16,501 bases of DNA. It comes from Candidatus Latescibacterota bacterium. Its GTDB lineage: Bacteria; Latescibacterota; UBA2968; UBA8231. Below, in pieces: positions 5,396-12,632 of this stretch. Position numbers and translations under genes: made by a program. The notes beneath the pieces are model-generated. The model was given only the letters and a program-made list of their open reading frames with translations, searched no databases and had not been told where the DNA came from. The stretch spans positions 1-16,501 of the forward strand of contig JAJDYK010000350.1 in the NCBI GenBank assembly GCA_022825185.1, in the 5' to 3' direction. Each line of letters starts with the position of its first letter. The stretch's first letter is position 1.

Positions 5396-7024
5396 ATGCG
5401 CGGTCTGTGCTGGTTTCTACTTTTTTCGCTTGGCGTCCTCTCCTGTTCCAAAGAGCCACCCCTATCGTCGCAGCTAAAGGGCAACGCCGCGCCCAAGGCG
5501 TTGGCGTTGCCCACGGCGTCCATCCGGCCCAATCCTTCGACGTATCGCTTCACCGTCGCGCCGGACGAGTGGCTCCCCTTCACGGTGTACACCGATGCAG
5601 ACTCCGTTCGCGTGATCGTCAATCCAACAGGCTCGGACGCGGTGCTGGAAGTCGCCAGTGGGGATAATCCGCCATCTAATAGCTACTGTCCTGCTGAGCC
5701 GAACGAGACGCCGGAGGCTTTCAAGAACGGCGAGCCCCTATATTTGCAAGCCTGCGGCGTAGGCAGGACGGAAATTCGGATCGAGGAATTCTACTACGAC
5801 CACCCCATCCAGCACTATCGCGGCATACGAGTCGAGCAAGCCGATATAGTGGGCGACTATCGGACTACGGCCATGTCTCTGCCAGCTTCCACCGAGTATG
5901 ACTCCCCCGAATACACCCTGACGACCAGCGATGTGGACTATTTCCGTTTCGACCTAGACAGAACGGCCCTAGTCGAGGTGTTTTCGTCCGGTACGACCGA
6001 TACGCATGGCCAGCTTGAGGACGCATGGGGCAACTGGATTGACGCCGATGACGACGGGGGGATCGGACAGAATTTCAAGCTGAGCAAAGGACTTCAACCG
6101 GGCACGTATTACATCCGCGTACGCGGCTTTTTCACACATAGAAGCGACACCTATCGGCTGCATCTGCGCGTAATAGGTGAAAAGCCGCAACCAGAAGGCG
6201 GCGACGTTTCAGGCTTCAATATCGAAGTGGTCCACTTCAGCGAAGCACTGCTGAGCACCGAGCATAAGGCCGCGTTCCAGCGCGCAGCCGATCGCTGGGA
6301 AGAAGTGATTACGGGAGACCTGCGCGACGTAGATTTCAGGCTCTACCCCTACAACGAGTGGAATGACACCGTGAACGCTCGGATTACCGTCGCGGACGTA
6401 GTAGATGATTTGCGCATCTTTGTGCGTATCAAAAACCTAGAAGAAGGAGTGGCCGGCCAAGGTGGTCCGTTTCAGATACGAACGGAAAACAAGCTGCCGA
6501 TCTTGGGCGCGATTGCGCTTGACCGGGATGAGCTAAACAGCGAGCTCGACTCTTTCTATGCGCTGGTGCTCCACGAAATAGGACACTGCTTGGGTTTCGG
6601 AACTATTTGGAACGACCTGGGCCTTTTGAATGATCCTTCCATCGACAACCCTTTGGCAGACCCACACTTTTCAGGTTTTATGGCAAGGGTTTGGTTCAAC
6701 GCGCTGGGCGGAGCGACGTATAGCGGGGCCAAAGTGCCCGTACAAAAAGGCAATGATGGGCACTGGCGAACAAGCGTGTTTGGCGATGAGTTGATGATTA
6801 GTGGGTGGATGCCTCCCTACCAAGCTCCCCTTTCAGATGTCACACTGTCCTCAATGAGAGACATAGGCTACGAAGTCAACTGGAACGCCGCCGATAGGTA
6901 CAGGGTCCCTCGTCCAGCAGCCAAGCCTGTGATAGCCGAAGCCCCGCCGCGTTGCCGCATTGCCCGCCATCCGATCCACATCGTCGCCGAAGATGGACGC
7001 GTCGTGGATACCATGGCCCCATAA
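5396..7024 (+). CDS. PPC-domain lipoprotein with leishmanolysin-like zinc metallopeptidase
   Basis: A 542-aa surface lipoprotein from the ATG at 5396. The signal peptide ends in LGVLSC, with Cys17 lipidated. Residues 40-145 look like a beta-sandwich with two cysteines (98 and 120). Residues 151-259 are a PPC-like domain (SDVDYFRF, IDADDD, GTYYIRVRG). Residues 275-500 are the peptidase. Its zinc site HEIGH is at 393-397 (His393, Glu394, His397), followed by LGFGTIW. A third ligand is His456 in GHWRTSVFGDELM, 59 residues on, and Met-467 in ELM suits the Met-turn. This arrangement and the ending SMRDIGYEV match bacterial M8-like peptidases. It would cleave extracellular proteins. An in-frame ATG at 5303 extends the frame by 31 residues, but this would hide the signal peptide. 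The two-Cys-plus-lipobox N-terminus is closely related to the preceding gene. Confidence 0.88.
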   Translation: MRGLCWFLLFSLGVLSCSKEPPLSSQLKGNAAPKALALPTASIRPNPSTYRFTVAPDEWLPFTVYTDADSVRVIVNPTGSDAVLEVASGDNPPSNSYCPAEPNETPEAFKNGEPLYLQACGVGRTEIRIEEFYYDHPIQHYRGIRVEQADIVGDYRTTAMSLPASTEYDSPEYTLTTSDVDYFRFDLDRTALVEVFSSGTTDTHGQLEDAWGNWIDADDDGGIGQNFKLSKGLQPGTYYIRVRGFFTHRSDTYRLHLRVIGEKPQPEGGDVSGFNIEVVHFSEALLSTEHKAAFQRAADRWEEVITGDLRDVDFRLYPYNEWNDTVNARITVADVVDDLRIFVRIKNLEEGVAGQGGPFQIRTENKLPILGAIALDRDELNSELDSFYALVLHEIGHCLGFGTIWNDLGLLNDPSIDNPLADPHFSGFMARVWFNALGGATYSGAKVPVQKGNDGHWRTSVFGDELMISGWMPPYQAPLSDVTLSSMRDIGYEVNWNAADRYRVPRPAAKPVIAEAPPRCRIARHPIHIVAEDGRVVDTMAP

Positions 7025-7083
7025 GGACGCAAAAGTTGACTCCTTCCGGCTGGGTCAGGAGATGTAGCAAACTGAACAGGCGT

Positions 7084-8250
7084 TTAAGTAGGCGGTTTGG
7101 ATTCTTCGTTAAAAAGCCAGTCGATAGTTGACTCGTTCAAACCGTCCAGATTCAGTTCTGTTCGGCTCCAGTCAGCGAAGCGATAGCGACCTCGAATATC
7201 CTCTCCTGACTTGTCCGTAGGATTGTAGTCGAGGATTCGTATTGGAGTCTTTTTCTTTCCTTGAGACTCAAGGTCCGGTTGGTCCTTGTAGTTCAAAAAC
7301 ATGCGATAAAAAGCCTGCCGTGCATATTCGTCGTAGGTCGGTAGTGAGTAACCAACGACACAAATTGAAAGATTGAACCCGCCCATCTTACCAATCCCAT
7401 GCCATAAATCACGTAAAGGCCACGAATAGAATAACTTCGACTCCGATGGAGGAAGGATGAGTGGCCCACCTTCCCATAAAAAGCTCTTCCATATATCGCT
7501 ATCAAGGAGTGGTTCAAGGTTAGGGACGCGATAAATTTTCGCCAAATAATCGTCTTTACTACGCGGGCCAGCCGTTATCTGAACTGGCTTCACAACCCGA
7601 TTCTTTCCGAAGACTGGGTCTTTAACTTCATATGGTACATGGCACATTTTCATGGCCTCCATGTTCCTTTCATAGACTGTGCGATCATACCAGTCTATCG
7701 ACCCGTGGAGTTTAAGAACGACAACCTCCTTCTTGGATTCATCGACCACATTATGACCCCAACAAATTTTCGAGAATCGGTGGGGGTACCGTCTATAGGG
7801 TTTTTCTTCGGCTTCAAGCGCAGACTCAAGCAAAGTGTCATAGTTGAAGGTGAGAACCCAGTCTGAGGGGTTGAGCTTTCTGACAAAAGCGCGATATAAC
7901 GCTGGAGGTGGTGTTCGTCGATAAAGAATTTCAGCGATAGCACGTCGCACCATCAACTGCGATGCGTTGCCCTCGTCGCTCAACCTATCACCGCCATCGA
8001 AACCGAGGAAATGTTCTGTGTCAAGAAAACCTAGGAACTTCTCATAATCGAGTGAGTCGCCTGAGATCGTTTTGCCTTCAGTAGCGGCTACATACTCCTT
8101 GTACCGCTTGATATCACTTTCAACAGAATTGGAGTTGTGATCGTGCCTGATTAACTTGCATACTTCCCCAAACAACTCCGAACCCAGTGGGAGACCCGCT
8201 GGCTTAGAGAATCCAGATCCCAAAATTAGAATTCTGAAGGTTTTAGGCAT
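7084..8250 (-). CDS. Stand-alone SIR2-like protein (probable NADase)
   Basis: A 388-aa cytoplasmic protein of the SIR2-like family. The NAD-binding loop is GSGFSKPAG (11-19). TFNYDT (134-139) supplies Asn136 and Asp138, LHGSIDW (181-187) supplies the family's catalytic His182, and VVGYSLP (298-304) is the late Rossmann strand. No second effector, sensor, TIR or nuclease domain is seen; the last 50 residues are a short charged tail. Related SIR2 domains in Thoeris, DSR and short-Argonaute systems degrade NAD+ during phage infection. A strong site, AAAGGAGG (8264-8257 on this strand), sits 6 bases before the ATG. Its DNA is noticeably AT-richer than the flanking genes, which fits horizontal gain. 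It is convergent with the peptidase gene and divergent from the FAD-neuraminidase gene, with no obvious partner. The defence role is inference. Confidence 0.85.
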   Translation of the reverse strand: MPKTFRILILGSGFSKPAGLPLGSELFGEVCKLIRHDHNSNSVESDIKRYKEYVAATEGKTISGDSLDYEKFLGFLDTEHFLGFDGGDRLSDEGNASQLMVRRAIAEILYRRTPPPALYRAFVRKLNPSDWVLTFNYDTLLESALEAEEKPYRRYPHRFSKICWGHNVVDESKKEVVVLKLHGSIDWYDRTVYERNMEAMKMCHVPYEVKDPVFGKNRVVKPVQITAGPRSKDDYLAKIYRVPNLEPLLDSDIWKSFLWEGGPLILPPSESKLFYSWPLRDLWHGIGKMGGFNLSICVVGYSLPTYDEYARQAFYRMFLNYKDQPDLESQGKKKTPIRILDYNPTDKSGEDIRGRYRFADWSRTELNLDGLNESTIDWLFNEESKPPT

Positions 8251-8316
8251 GTCCTTCCTCCTTTCGCTCTGGTCTGGTACGCCGCCGCCTGTTGAGAGTC
8301 TCTATACGCGTCTTAA

Positions 8317-8366
8317 AACGGACGACGGGGCGTTGAATAGTGTCAAACGTCCCGCCGCCGTCTGTT
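8317..8366. other. 50-base hairpin in the divergent intergenic region
   Basis: AACGGACG (8317-8324) pairs with CGTCTGTT (8359-8366), and CGGGGCGTT (8326-8334) with AACGTCCCG (8346-8354), giving 17 pairs with two wobbles and a small internal loop (A opposite CCGC). It lies 66 bases upstream of the SIR2 start, inside its likely leader, and upstream of the promoter at 8440. On the minus strand the stem runs into TTTT, so it might act as an attenuator for SIR2 transcription. A TTGACA (minus, 8346-8341) lies mostly in the loop but has no well-spaced -10. Confidence 0.5.
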
Positions 8367-8439
8367 CCCTGCCCTCCTGAATGCCTTGTGCATCCTATTC
8401 TGCGTCTATCTGCGGATTACCTTGTAAGTGATGTAGAAT

Positions 8440-8448
8440 TGCTATATT
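8440..8448 (+). promoter_or_regulatory. Extended -10 promoter for the FAD-neuraminidase gene
   Basis: TGCTATATT is an extended -10 (TGn plus TATATT) located 34 bases before the ATG at 8482. A TTGTAA sits at 8422-8427, with a short 15-base spacer. Transcription would start near 8455. The similarity to the minus-strand element at 11305-11297 supports the call. Confidence 0.45.
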
Positions 8449-8481
8449 ACTCCCATTCCTCCCAACAAAACGGACGCTCCT

Positions 8482-10704
8482 ATGCCCATCAACCGCCCTA
8501 TCGACACCTTGGTCCTCGGCGGCGGCATGGCCGGCACCTTTGCCGCGCTCGCCGCCAAAACGCCCGAGACCACCGTTGCCATTGTCGAGCCAGCCAATGT
8601 CTTGGGAGGCCAAGGCACAGCCGGGGGCGTCGCTGGTTTTTGCGGCGACAGCCAGCGCGTCAACGCTCCTTTTGCCCGCCTCGTCGAGACCTTGGCCCAG
8701 CACGAGCTCATCGCCGAGTACGACCCACTCGCCGACCGCCGCGCGTACGACTTGGAATTGTGCGCCTTCTTTTTGCAGGAAATGGTCGCCGCAGCCGGCG
8801 TCGAAATTCTCTTCCACGCCCGCGCTTTGACGGCACAATGCGACGGTAGGCACATCGCCTCAGTCGAGGTTGCCTGTGCCTCTGACCGCATCGAGTTCCA
8901 GCCCGGCATGGTCGTCGATGCCACCGGAGACTGCGCCCTAGCCCACGCGGCCGGGTTTGCGACCATCCACGAAGAGGCCAACAAACAACTGCCCATGAGC
9001 CTCTACTTTGTGCTGTGGGACACTGGCCGACCCGTCACCCCCTTCTTGCCGCCGGGCTGCCCGACTTGGGACGACGACGAGTCCCTGCCCATGACCACCT
9101 TACACGTCTTCCCCTCCGGCAAGGTCGAAGTCAAGATGAAGGTCGTGGGGTTTGACGCGGCCGATGGCCAGAGCCTGTCCCGCGCCGAACTACATGCGCG
9201 GCGGCAGATGATGGGCCTGATTTACTACTTGCAGACCAAGGGCTACGCCGGCACCCGGCTCGACACTCACGTCCTCGCCTCGGTCTCCCGGCACATCGGT
9301 GCCCGCGAGGGACGACGCATTGTCGGCGAATATCTCCTGACCGAGGAGGACGTCACCCATGCCTGCAGGTTCCCCGACGCCGTGGCAGTGGGCACCTATC
9401 ATCTCGACTACCACTGGCCCGACCGGGTCGAGCGCGCCGGCACGGGCATTACCACCATGGTCGAGCCGTATCACATCCCGCTGCGCAGTCTAGTGCCCAA
9501 AGGGGCCGCTAATCTGCTAGTGGCTGGGCGCTCGGCCTCGGGCGACCAGATGGCCATGAGCTCCTTCCGCATCCAAGCGACCTGCGCCCAGATGGGCTTT
9601 GCTGTCGGCACGGCGGCGCGGGTCTGCCAGCGCGAGGGGCGCGACTTGCAGGACGCCCCCCTCGCCGCAATCCAGCAAGCCATTGAGGCCGGCGGTCAGT
9701 CGCTCGATCTGTCCGCGTACGGAGACTACCTGCGCCACTTAATCCACATCCGCGAGCACCTCTTTGCCGACGACCAGCCCTTCGCCCAGTGCCACGCCTC
9801 AACCTTGGTACAGCTCAAAAACGGCGCGTTTCTCGCCGCGTGGTTTGGCGGCACCCGCGAGGGCCAAGCGGATGTCGGGATCTGGGGAGCCGAGCGACGA
9901 CACGGGCGTTGGTCGGCCCCGCGCTGCTTGGCCAAGGTGCGAGACCGCGCCCACTGGAATCCAGTGCTCCACGCCAGCGACGACGGCCGCGTCTATCTGT
10001 TCTTCAAGGTAGGCGAGCAAATAGCCGATTGGGAGACTTGGGTAGTAGAATCGGCCGACGAGGGCCAAACTTGGACCGAGCCTCGGGCACTAGTGCCGGG
10101 CGACCGGGGCGGGCGCGGGCCGGTCAAAAACAAGCTCCTCGTGCTCGCCGACGGCACGTGGCTAGCCGGGGCCTCGCTGGAAAAGGAAGGGTGGGAGGTC
10201 TTTGTCGATCGCAGCGCGGACCGAGGGGCAACTTGGCAGGCCAGCGATCTCATAGCACGAGACCGCTCGCTCTTTACCGGTCGCGGCGCAATCCAGCCGA
10301 CGCTTTGGGAATCAGCCCCAGGGCAGGTGCATATGCTGGTCCGCAGCACCTGCGGGCGGATCGGTCGCAGCGACTCAGCGGACGGAGGGCGAACTTGGTC
10401 GCCACTCTATCCAACGGACCTCCCCAACAACAACAGCGGCCTCGACGTAGCCCGCCTCCACGACGGCACCCTCGCCCTCGTCTGCAACCCGGTGGAGCGT
10501 ATGCGCACCCCGCTCTCGATCCTACTCTCAACGGACAATGGTCAGACGTGGCCGCGCCGCTTGGACTTAGAAACCGCGGACGGCGAGTACTCCTATCCGG
10601 CGATCATCCCGACCCAAGTCGGCATGGCCATTACCTATACGTGGAAACGCGAGCGGATCGCCTTCTGGCATGGGTCGGTAGAACAAGTGCCGAATACCGA
10701 TTAG
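8482..10704 (+). CDS. Fusion: FAD-dependent oxidoreductase plus BNR_2 neuraminidase-like domain
   Basis: A 740-aa two-domain protein. Residues 7-385 form an FAD-dependent oxidoreductase of the FAD_oxidored type: nucleotide-binding VLGGGMAG (11-18), GGQGTAGGVAGF (42-53), ATGD (147-150), and the late FAD-binding segment NLLVAGRSASGD (344-355). Residues 425-735 match COG4692/BNR_2 predicted neuraminidases from end to end: CHASTLVQL (437-445), FGGTREG (455-461), WNPVL (492-496), PNNNSGLD (648-655), GEYSYPAII (701-709), and four Asp-boxes starting at residues 524, 578, 632 and 683. The linker is short (about 386-424). No signal peptide is visible, so the enzyme appears cytoplasmic, which is unusual for a sialidase but common in COG4692. 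The reading frame is uninterrupted. The two parts may act in sequence on one glycoside or uronide-like substrate; that is inference. The ribosome binding site is weak (GGA). Confidence 0.87.
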   Translation: MPINRPIDTLVLGGGMAGTFAALAAKTPETTVAIVEPANVLGGQGTAGGVAGFCGDSQRVNAPFARLVETLAQHELIAEYDPLADRRAYDLELCAFFLQEMVAAAGVEILFHARALTAQCDGRHIASVEVACASDRIEFQPGMVVDATGDCALAHAAGFATIHEEANKQLPMSLYFVLWDTGRPVTPFLPPGCPTWDDDESLPMTTLHVFPSGKVEVKMKVVGFDAADGQSLSRAELHARRQMMGLIYYLQTKGYAGTRLDTHVLASVSRHIGAREGRRIVGEYLLTEEDVTHACRFPDAVAVGTYHLDYHWPDRVERAGTGITTMVEPYHIPLRSLVPKGAANLLVAGRSASGDQMAMSSFRIQATCAQMGFAVGTAARVCQREGRDLQDAPLAAIQQAIEAGGQSLDLSAYGDYLRHLIHIREHLFADDQPFAQCHASTLVQLKNGAFLAAWFGGTREGQADVGIWGAERRHGRWSAPRCLAKVRDRAHWNPVLHASDDGRVYLFFKVGEQIADWETWVVESADEGQTWTEPRALVPGDRGGRGPVKNKLLVLADGTWLAGASLEKEGWEVFVDRSADRGATWQASDLIARDRSLFTGRGAIQPTLWESAPGQVHMLVRSTCGRIGRSDSADGGRTWSPLYPTDLPNNNSGLDVARLHDGTLALVCNPVERMRTPLSILLSTDNGQTWPRRLDLETADGEYSYPAIIPTQVGMAITYTWKRERIAFWHGSVEQVPNTD

Positions 10705-10750
10705 CATTATATGCTGCATGTCGGCGATTTTTGTCTGGTCCTAGGGGCTA

Positions 10751-10767
10751 GAGCACTGGCCGTGCTC
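10751..10767. terminator. Small hairpin after the FAD-neuraminidase gene, weak terminator candidate
   Basis: GAGCAC (10751-10756) and GTGCTC (10762-10767) form a perfect 6-bp stem with a 5-base loop, 46 bases after the stop. There is no T-run on either side, so the terminator reading is weak. It is the only clear structure between this gene and the convergent small gene. Confidence 0.25.
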
Positions 10768-10847
10768 AGTACATTTGGATTGGGGCTGGCGGCTCGGTGG
10801 GACTGCTGATGGTCAAGGGGCGAGGCCGGGTTGTTGCCACAGTTACA

Positions 10848-10869
10848 ATCCGACCTCCGGTCTGTTAAA
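10848..10869. repeat. Left copy of a 22-bp direct repeat flanking the stalk-anchor gene
   Basis: This segment (ATCCGACCTCCGGTCTG, then TTAAA) matches 11271-11292 (ATCCAACCTCCGGTTTG, then CCAAA) at 18 of 22 bases in the same orientation. The two copies lie immediately outside the two ends of the 131-aa gene at 10874-11269. The right copy contains that gene's Shine-Dalgarno. They may be relics of a duplicated leader or the edges of a small cassette. Confidence 0.5.
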
Positions 10870-10873
10870 GATG

Positions 10874-11269
10874 CTAGCCGCTAAATGCCTTAAACGCCAG
10901 CCCTGCAATCGCTAAGATCGTCGTGATCTGCAGCGGTATCACCCAGTGGTAGAGCCGGTCAATTTTGCCGTCCAGCGCCTCGCGGGTGGCGTCAATTTTG
11001 CTTTCCAGCGCCTCGCGGGTGGCGTCAATTTTGCCGTCCAGCACCGTACGGGTGGCGTCAATTTTGCTTTCCAGCGCCTCACGGGTCGCGTCAATTTTGC
11101 CGTCCAGTGCCGTACGCGTCGCGTCAATTTTGCCGTCATTGGCGTCGAGCTTGGTCTCGATGCGGCCCAAGCGGACATCGATTTGCTCGACAATGCCCTC
11201 TAGCCGGGCGATGCGCCCCTCGTGGTCTAATGGATGCGGACGCTCCGGCGACGGATGGGATTCACTCAT
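10874..11269 (-). CDS. Hendecad coiled-coil stalk with C-terminal membrane anchor
   Basis: A 131-aa protein with three parts. Residues 1-17 are polar and proline-rich. Residues 18-104 are a continuous coiled coil, of which 46-100 are five near-perfect 11-residue repeats (DGKIDATRTAL, DGKIDATREAL, ESKIDATRTVL and so on), an undecad pattern that favours a right-handed or straight stalk. Residues 108-128 (WVIPLQITTILAIAGLAFKAF) are a single membrane helix at the very end. This layout resembles the bacterial head-neck-stalk-anchor/CCDC90-like proteins and Borrelia Bdr proteins, though homology is not shown. A good ribosome binding site, GGAGG (11281-11277), and an extended -10 at 11305-11297 precede it. 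Single-residue alternation (DG/ES, RTA/REA) suggests repeat-unit duplication. Function is unknown; oligomeric membrane scaffold is a reasonable guess. Confidence 0.8.
   Translation of the reverse strand: MSESHPSPERPHPLDHEGRIARLEGIVEQIDVRLGRIETKLDANDGKIDATRTALDGKIDATREALESKIDATRTVLDGKIDATREALESKIDATREALDGKIDRLYHWVIPLQITTILAIAGLAFKAFSG
10958..11137 (-). repeat. 33-bp tandem repeats inside the coiled-coil gene
   Basis: Units beginning GTCAATTTTGC on the plus strand start at 10958, 10991, 11024, 11057, 11090 and 11123, exactly 33 bases apart. The first five are full units and the sixth fades after about 15 bases. Each encodes one 11-residue coiled-coil repeat on the minus strand. Near-identity at silent positions points to recent expansion, so copy number may vary between strains. 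Confidence 0.9.
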
Positions 11270-11270
11270 T

Positions 11271-11292
11271 ATCCAACCTCCGGTTTGCCAAA
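11271..11292. repeat. Right copy of the 22-bp direct repeat
   Basis: Partner of 10848-10869 with 18 of 22 bases identical. It overlaps the ribosome binding site region of the stalk-anchor gene (CCTCC on the plus strand at 11277-11281), so part of the identity could reflect a shared ribosome-binding context rather than a mobile boundary. Confidence 0.5.
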
Positions 11293-11296
11293 CTAC

Positions 11297-11305
11297 AATA
11301 TAACA
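11297..11305 (-). promoter_or_regulatory. Extended -10 promoter for the stalk-anchor gene
   Basis: Read on the minus strand, 11305-11297 is TGTTATATT, an extended -10. Transcription would begin near 11290, giving a leader of about 20 bases with the GGAGG ribosome binding site. No good -35 is present, as is usual for extended -10 promoters. Confidence 0.5.
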
Positions 11306-11325
11306 GCGCGAAAAACTTCCGCACC

Positions 11326-11341
11326 GGATATTGCAAGATCC
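11326..11341. promoter_or_regulatory. 16-bp imperfect palindrome, possible operator
   Basis: GGATATTGCAAGATCC is a dyad with only one mismatched pair (A against G) flanking the TTGCAA centre. It lies upstream of the minus-strand -10, near where a -35 or activator site would be. The rest of the 274-base gap 11270-11543 shows only short partial inverted repeats (ACGGCC at 11350 with GGCCGT at 11374) and no gene. Confidence 0.3.
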
Positions 11342-11543
11342 ATGCCACGACGGCCGTGTAGCGAGGTGGACAGGGCCGTGCGGGGTGCGACTGTATCAAA
11401 CACAACCCATCCATGAGACCTTTTAGGGACGAGACCAACCCTTTCCCAACTCGTATGTGGTACTGATGATCTCCACTGCTGCCCGGCCTCGGCACACCTA
11501 CTGAAATAGCGTCGTGTAAGAGGTGTTTCGAGTTTCGACATGA

Positions 11544-12611
11544 CTACCTATCTCCGGGCTGCATGTCCTCGCCGCGCAGCAAAAAGGCGCGGATGTCGTA
11601 GCGGCCCGGACGCTCTACTGGCAAATCCCCTGCCTCGATCATCACCTCCAGTGGCGAAGCCATCGTCCGCAGGGGAAGCGCCGTCACCTCGTGTAGCCGC
11701 GCCGACTCGTACGTAGCCATGATAATCTCCACGGCCGCCCGGCCATTTTCCGCCTGGCCGCGATGCTCGACCTTGCCTTCGATCCACTCCACGATCTCGC
11801 GCTGCTGCCCAACGCTGGGATCCTCGCCCTCGCCCGACCGCTCTTCCCAAGTACCGGTCTTGCTGTTGAGTAGCCGCACCTTGCTCTCGTCGAGTTCAAT
11901 TATACCCTCTGAGCCGTAGAAAATCCCGCCTTGGTAATTGGGGCCAGCCAGCTCCTGCAAAAGCTGGCCGATGGCTCCATTGTCGAATTGCACCACGCAC
12001 AGACTGCGATCCTCAATGGGGATGTCGCGCTCAAAACGCTCGGTCTTGCGCTCGATATTGCCCATCACCCACACCGCCTGTGGATCGCCCATCACATAGC
12101 GCATCATGTCCAACAGGTGCGAGCAGTCATTGAGCAAGCCCTGCCCACCGCGCGCATTGACCTGCCTTACCTCACCAATGGCCCCTTCTGCCACCAGTTC
12201 CTTAGCCAAAGTCCACGCTGGATTGAAACGACGCTGATGGGCAATGGCCAGCTTGACCCGGTTGCGCCGGGCGGCAATTAGCATGTCGTCGCAATCGCCC
12301 AAACTCGTCGCCATGGGCTTTTCGCACAGCACGGCTTTGGGCTTGCGCGCACAAGCGGCAATCGTCATCGGCGCGTGCAACTTGTGCCAAGTGCAAATCG
12401 AGACGATATCGAGCATCTCGTCGTCGAGCATTTGGCGAAAATCCTCATAGCGTTCGGCGATCCCATGCCGCTCGCCGAAATCCTCCCGCGCCTCAGCCAC
12501 TGGATCGGCCAGTGCCACCACCTCGACTTGGTCCACCCCGTTCCAGCCTTGCACGTGGTAGTTGGCAATGCTGCCGCAGCCGATAATGCCCACTCGATAC
12601 TTTTCTGCCAT
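11544..12611 (-). CDS. Gfo/Idh/MocA family oxidoreductase, operon partner
   Basis: A 355-aa NAD(P)-dependent oxidoreductase. The Rossmann loop GIIGCGSIA is at 8-16, CEKP gives the catalytic Lys98, and GGQGLLNDCSHLLDMMRY (155-172) provides Asn161-Asp162, His165 and Asp168. The family dehydrogenates sugar or inositol derivatives. It is the last of three minus-strand genes; its ATG is 21 bases after the stop of the hydrolase gene, with an AAGGAAGA site in the gap. The tail beyond about residue 320 (EVMIEAGDLP to the end) is a short extension. It is clearly different from the first-gene oxidoreductase, so the two are separate paralogues. In this operon it probably acts on the sugar released or modified by the hydrolase; the substrate is unknown. 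Confidence 0.92.
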   Translation of the reverse strand: MAEKYRVGIIGCGSIANYHVQGWNGVDQVEVVALADPVAEAREDFGERHGIAERYEDFRQMLDDEMLDIVSICTWHKLHAPMTIAACARKPKAVLCEKPMATSLGDCDDMLIAARRNRVKLAIAHQRRFNPAWTLAKELVAEGAIGEVRQVNARGGQGLLNDCSHLLDMMRYVMGDPQAVWVMGNIERKTERFERDIPIEDRSLCVVQFDNGAIGQLLQELAGPNYQGGIFYGSEGIIELDESKVRLLNSKTGTWEERSGEGEDPSVGQQREIVEWIEGKVEHRGQAENGRAAVEIIMATYESARLHEVTALPLRTMASPLEVMIEAGDLPVERPGRYDIRAFLLRGEDMQPGDR

Positions 12612-12632
12612 GTCGTCTTCCTTTGTTGGAGG

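Noticed and set aside
7039..7060. Terminator between the convergent peptidase and SIR2 genes
   Set aside because: Only a 5-bp stem (CTCCT with AGGAG) and no T-run, too weak to call.
9789..10751. Plus-strand 320-aa frame overlapping the FAD-neuraminidase gene
   Set aside because: Arginine/proline-rich shadow of the true frame, which carries four Asp-boxes.
10958..11155. CRISPR-like regular repeats
   Set aside because: Units are contiguous without unique spacers and encode an 11-residue protein repeat.
10946..11203. Repetitive plus-strand frames across the coiled-coil gene
   Set aside because: A 33-bp repeat without stops leaves several frames open; only the minus frame has a ribosome binding site, a coiled-coil pattern and a membrane helix.
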